Source: JAFMIT01 sp049421205
GTDB taxonomy: Bacteria > Actinomycetota > Actinomycetes > S36-B12 > UBA5976
Direction of reading: 5' to 3'
Assembly: GCA_049421205.1 (NCBI GenBank)
Contig: JBMSMQ010000042.1
Location: 1-6,364, forward strand
Length of the DNA stretch: 6,364 nucleotides
The position numbers and the translations under genes were made by a program. Positions 6,255 to 6,364 of the stretch are shown here, in pieces (the stretch's first letter is position 1; the number at the start of each line of letters is the position of its first letter). The notes under the pieces were generated by a model. It was given only the letters and a program-made list of their open reading frames with translations. It ran no database searches and was not told the DNA's origin.

Positions 6255-6364
6255 TTACTTCAGTTTGGTGCCTGTAGAGCGCAAATCTTCACAGGCACGA
6301 ACAACGCGAGCGGCCATTCCTGCTTCTGCTAACTTGCCATACGCACGTGGATCGTAGGTTTTCT
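6255..6364 (-). CDS. fba: Class II fructose-bisphosphate aldolase, C-terminal fragment (5' part outside window)
   Basis: Only the last 35 codons and the TAA stop are in the window. The translation reads KTYDPRAYGKLAEAGMAAR, then VVRACEDLRSTGTKLK at the C-terminus. This (Y)DPR..Y..KAE..MA.RV..AC.DL.S.G pattern is the characteristic end of actinobacterial class II aldolase, the zinc enzyme that interconverts fructose 1,6-bisphosphate with dihydroxyacetone phosphate and glyceraldehyde 3-phosphate. The catalytic and metal-binding residues are outside the window, so they cannot be checked. fba and purA are also near each other in Mycobacterium. The 26-nt gap to purA suggests cotranscription. The assignment rests on recognising a short tail. 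Confidence 0.85.
   Translation of the reverse strand, partial: KTYDPRAYGKLAEAGMAARVVRACEDLRSTGTKLK

Noticed and set aside
1..6364. CRISPR arrays, insertion sequences, tRNA/rRNA genes, prophage or defence-island genes
   Set aside because: I saw no direct-repeat/spacer arrays, transposase-like frames, terminal inverted repeats or RNA-gene sequences. The window is almost fully occupied by housekeeping genes on one strand.

Overview
The window looks like ordinary core chromosome of a moderately low-GC actinobacterium. Three things point that way: the C-terminus of a class II fructose-bisphosphate aldolase just upstream of purA, a PHO box of the 11-bp direct-repeat (GTTCACC) type known from Streptomyces PhoP, and the style of the PurA and class III aminotransferase sequences. 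A streamlined aquatic lineage such as Nanopelagicales (acI) would fit the base composition and tight packing. That is an inference and cannot be settled from the sequence alone.

Every convincing gene is on the minus strand, so transcription runs from high to low coordinates. From right to left the order is: the last 35 codons of fba (6255-6364); purA, complete (4942-6228); a class III PLP-dependent aminotransferase of unassigned substrate (3605-4933); a 116-bp intergenic region with a PHO box; then pstS, pstC, pstA and the start of pstB (3488 down to 1), which leaves the window about 15 codons before its expected end. There is no gene-free stretch longer than about 120 bases. The plus-strand open frames have no recognisable product and lie antisense to well-supported genes.

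There are two functional blocks. fba-purA-aminotransferase is closely packed (26-nt and 8-nt gaps, with the aminotransferase Shine-Dalgarno overlapping the purA stop) and probably forms one transcript covering glycolysis, AMP synthesis and amine transfer. pstSCAB is the high-affinity phosphate ABC transporter: lipoprotein PstS captures phosphate outside the membrane, PstC and PstA form the channel, and PstB hydrolyses ATP. Its genes are 8 nt apart, overlapping by 1 nt, and 2 nt apart, and the operon is preceded by a four-unit 11-bp repeat that predicts induction under phosphate starvation. phoU is not visible and could lie beyond the left edge.

I found no previously undescribed system. The points most worth a second look are the PHO-box array, a perfect 13-bp inverted repeat inside pstA, and the unassigned aminotransferase between purA and pst.
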